Of a DNA stretch of 7,864 nt, positions 6,034 through 7,864 are shown one piece after another (within the stretch, counting starts at the first letter, position 1; every line of letters begins with the position of its first letter). Source of the stretch: JBEKDJ01 sp050014415 (lineage in GTDB: Bacteria; Desulfobacterota; BSN033; UBA1163); assembly GCA_050014415.1 (NCBI GenBank), contig JBEKDJ010000224.1, positions 1-7,864 on the forward strand, written 5' to 3'. The notes under the pieces were generated by a model that was not told where the DNA came from, made no database searches, and worked only from the letters and a program-made list of their open reading frames with translations. The position numbers and the translations under genes were made by a program.

Positions 6034-6096
6034 ATGCGATCGCCCTCCGAGAACTCTAAGGCTGCACAGAAAATTCTTCAGGAAGAATCTGGATAA
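6034..6096 (+). CDS. 20-codon ORF coupled to the helicase gene
   Basis: ATG 6034 is preceded by a strong GGGAGGGG (6017-6024) with 9 nt spacing, better than the helicase's own site. It encodes 20 hydrophilic residues (MRSPSENSKAAQKILQEE...) and ends at TAA 6094-6096, 5 nt before the helicase ATG at 6102. That spacing permits translational coupling. It could be a leader peptide or the remnant of a gene that once preceded the helicase. I recognise no family, and so short an ORF may be chance; the ribosome site is the main support. Confidence 0.4.
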   Translation: MRSPSENSKAAQKILQEESG

Positions 6097-6101
6097 GCTA
6101 A

Positions 6102-7769
6102 ATGCAACTAACTGACTATCACGCTATATACTTCGCTCACGAGTTGACCAAACGGTGCCCCTCCGACAGCGCCGAGAAGCTCGCTGGTGCACTGGTTGAT
6201 GCGCAGGTGGATCTTAATCCACATCAAATTGAAGCCGCCTTATTTGCCTTTCGTTCACCCCTTTCGAGGGGGGCGTTGTTGGCCGATGAGGTTGGTTTGG
6301 GCAAGACCATCGAGGCGGGACTGGTCCTTTCGCAGAAGTGGGCGGAACGGAAACGCCGGGTTCTGGTCATTACCCCGTCCAACCTTCGAAAACAGTGGCA
6401 TCAGGAATTGCAGGAGAAATTCTTTCTGCCCTGCGCGATTCTGGAAACGCGTTCCTACAATGACGCCATCAAGCGGGGAAACCTCCGGCCCTTTGAAGTC
6501 AATGACACCGTCATTATCTGCTCCTACCAGTTTGCCCGCAACAAAGCCGCCGATGTAAGCGTGACTCGTTGGGACCTGGTCGTAATCGATGAAGCCCACC
6601 GGCTGCGCAACGTGTACAAGCCGTCCAACGTCATTGCGAACACGCTCAAGCAGGCGCTTAAAGACACACCCAAGCTGCTACTCACTGCTACACCGCTCCA
6701 AAATTCGCTGCTGGAGCTCTTTGGCCTGACCAGCTTTATCGACGAATACGCCTTTGGTGATCTCAAAAGCTTCCGCGAGCAGTTCGCCTATCTCAACGAC
6801 AAACAGGTCTTCGATACCCTTAAAGCCCGGCTCAAACCTATGTGCCATCGCACCCTGAGACGACAGGTCACGGCCTACGTGCCTTTTACCCGTCGTCATC
6901 CCTTAGTACAACCGTTCACCCCGGAAGAAAGCGAGGATCGACTTTATCACCTTGTTTCCGAATACCTCCGGCGCGACAACCTGCAGGCGCTGCCGAGCAG
7001 CCAGCGTTCACTCATGACTCTGGTGCTCCGCAAGCTACTTGCTTCATCCACTTTTGCCATCGCAGGTGCGCTCAACTCGCTTAGCCAACGCCTTCAATCC
7101 CGCCTCAGGAAACAGCCACCCGCTCAGTCGCTCGAAGCGGAGTTGGATGAAGACTATGAAGCGCTCGATGAAACGGCCGAAGAATGGACGGAGGACACAC
7201 CCGAGCCACAATCCCTTTCCGATGCCGACCGTGCCGCTCTTGCTCAGGAAATTGCCGATCTCGAAGATTTCCGCAACCTCGCCGTCTCCATCACACACAA
7301 TGCCAAAGGCGATGCCCTGCTTACTGCACTGGATCGCGCCTTCACCGAGGCCGACCGGCTGGGTGCCGCGCGCAAGGCCCTCGTCTTTACGGAATCCCGG
7401 CGCACCCAGGAGTATTTGGTCCGGGTCCTGGCCGACAGCCCTTACGCCGACGGTATCGTTCTCTTCAACGGTTCGAACAATGATGAGAAATCACGCCAGA
7501 TATACGCGGACTGGCGGCACCATCATGAGGGCACCGACCGTGTCACCGGTTCCCGCACCGCGGACATGCGCTCTGCCCTCGTGGACTACTTTCGTGAGCA
7601 AGGCCAGATCATGATCGCCACGGAAGCGGGTGGGGAAGGTATCAACCTCCAGTTCTGTTCCCTCGTCGTAAACTATGACCTGCCCTGGAATCCTCAGCGT
7701 ATCGAACAACGCATCGGCCGCTGTCACCGCTACGGACAGAAGTGTACACACTACCTATTCATGAGCTAA
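6102..7769 (+). pseudogene. SNF2-type helicase, C-terminally truncated by an insertion
   Basis: The ORF is a superfamily 2 helicase of the SNF2/RapA type. Motif I is LADEVGLGKTIEAG (GLGKT at residues 65-69), motif II is DEAH (163-166), motif III is TATPLQN (195-201), and the second RecA domain ends with EGINLQF, PWNPQRIEQ and RIGRCHRYGQ (motif VI, about 537-546). Such ATPases translocate on double-stranded DNA. Close relatives continue for several hundred residues after motif VI; here codon 547 (7740-7742) is the last native one, followed by eight foreign residues to TAA 7767-7769. The core motors are complete, but the C-terminal domain is gone, so it is probably inactive. GC-rich third positions and CGC/CTC codons contrast with the AT-richer genes to the left, suggesting separate acquisition. 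ATG 6102 fits the family's usual N-terminus, with GGA 8 nt before. Relatives are often found in restriction or defence loci, which I infer only weakly here. Confidence 0.85.
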
Positions 7770-7864
7770 AAAAGGGGGTAAAATTGGGTGACACTTTTGG
7801 TTGATGTGGACCCTGATATATCCCCTGGATCGGAGCCAGGATTCCACCGCAATCCTCCAAGCCG
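7743..7864. mobile_element. Probable insertion-sequence terminus interrupting the helicase
   Basis: Helicase homology stops abruptly after the AAG at 7740-7742, and AT-rich, non-coding sequence starts with TGTACACACTACC. A 5'-TG terminus is common among IS ends, and TGGGTGACACTTTTGGTTGA (7784-7803) looks like a transposase-binding internal repeat, although only one copy is in view. No transposase ORF or opposite end lies in the window, so the family (IS21-like is a guess), orientation and target duplication are undetermined. A simple deletion or rearrangement junction is the alternative. Confidence 0.5.

Noticed and set aside
6036..6043. GCGATCGC palindrome as a special site
   Set aside because: It is a single 8-bp copy inside the short ORF with no other sign of function.

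Overview
The window looks like a piece of an anaerobic, Desulfobacterota-like bacterial genome, probably environmental. That is an inference: it rests on a bacterial homologue of the methanogen corrinoid subunit MtrA, cysteine-rich redox-type domains, and an apparent selenocysteine codon. No rRNA, tRNA or CRISPR array is visible. Several genes carry scars (an internally deleted chrA, a glutaredoxin/UspA chimera, an interrupted helicase), so the region seems to be decaying or plastic.

Left part (1-1560, + strand): an octopine/nopaline-type dehydrogenase whose real start is ATG 100, then a chromate-transporter remnant that keeps only its two ends, joined out of frame.

Centre left (3724-1560, - strand): a strong sigma70-type promoter (TTGACA, 16 nt, TATTAT) drives a probable operon. 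It encodes a 411-residue MtrA-like corrinoid protein with an extra C-terminal Cys-rich domain, then a second protein with a paralogous copy of that domain, then a short glutaredoxin-UspA chimera. The second protein appears to stop at TGA 1967-1965, but the frame continues for 39 codons of convincing CxC/HC metal-ribbon sequence. The TGA lies exactly at an expected H-C-G cysteine and is followed by a perfect 7-bp hairpin with a GGUC apex at bacterial SECIS spacing. I read it as a likely selenoprotein of 183 residues; this is the main find of the window.

Centre (3725-4071): a gene-free stretch with a bidirectional intrinsic terminator, a nest of overlapping inverted repeats and a possible C-terminal gene scrap.

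Centre right (5742-4072, - strand): a membrane-anchored bacterial dynamin-like GTPase. Its 5' leader holds four alternating complementary segments that can pair 1:2, 2:3 or 3:4. The 3:4 pairing buries the Shine-Dalgarno sequence and is followed by a U run, an attenuator or RBS-switch architecture.

Right part (5899-7864): a divergent promoter region with two perfect tandem 13-mers, then a + strand transcript with a 20-codon upstream ORF and a SNF2-type helicase of visibly higher GC. The helicase breaks off immediately after motif VI at 7742, where unrelated sequence beginning TGTACACA starts, most likely the end of an insertion element. The GTPase and helicase would suit an accessory or defence-type locus, but nothing here proves that role.
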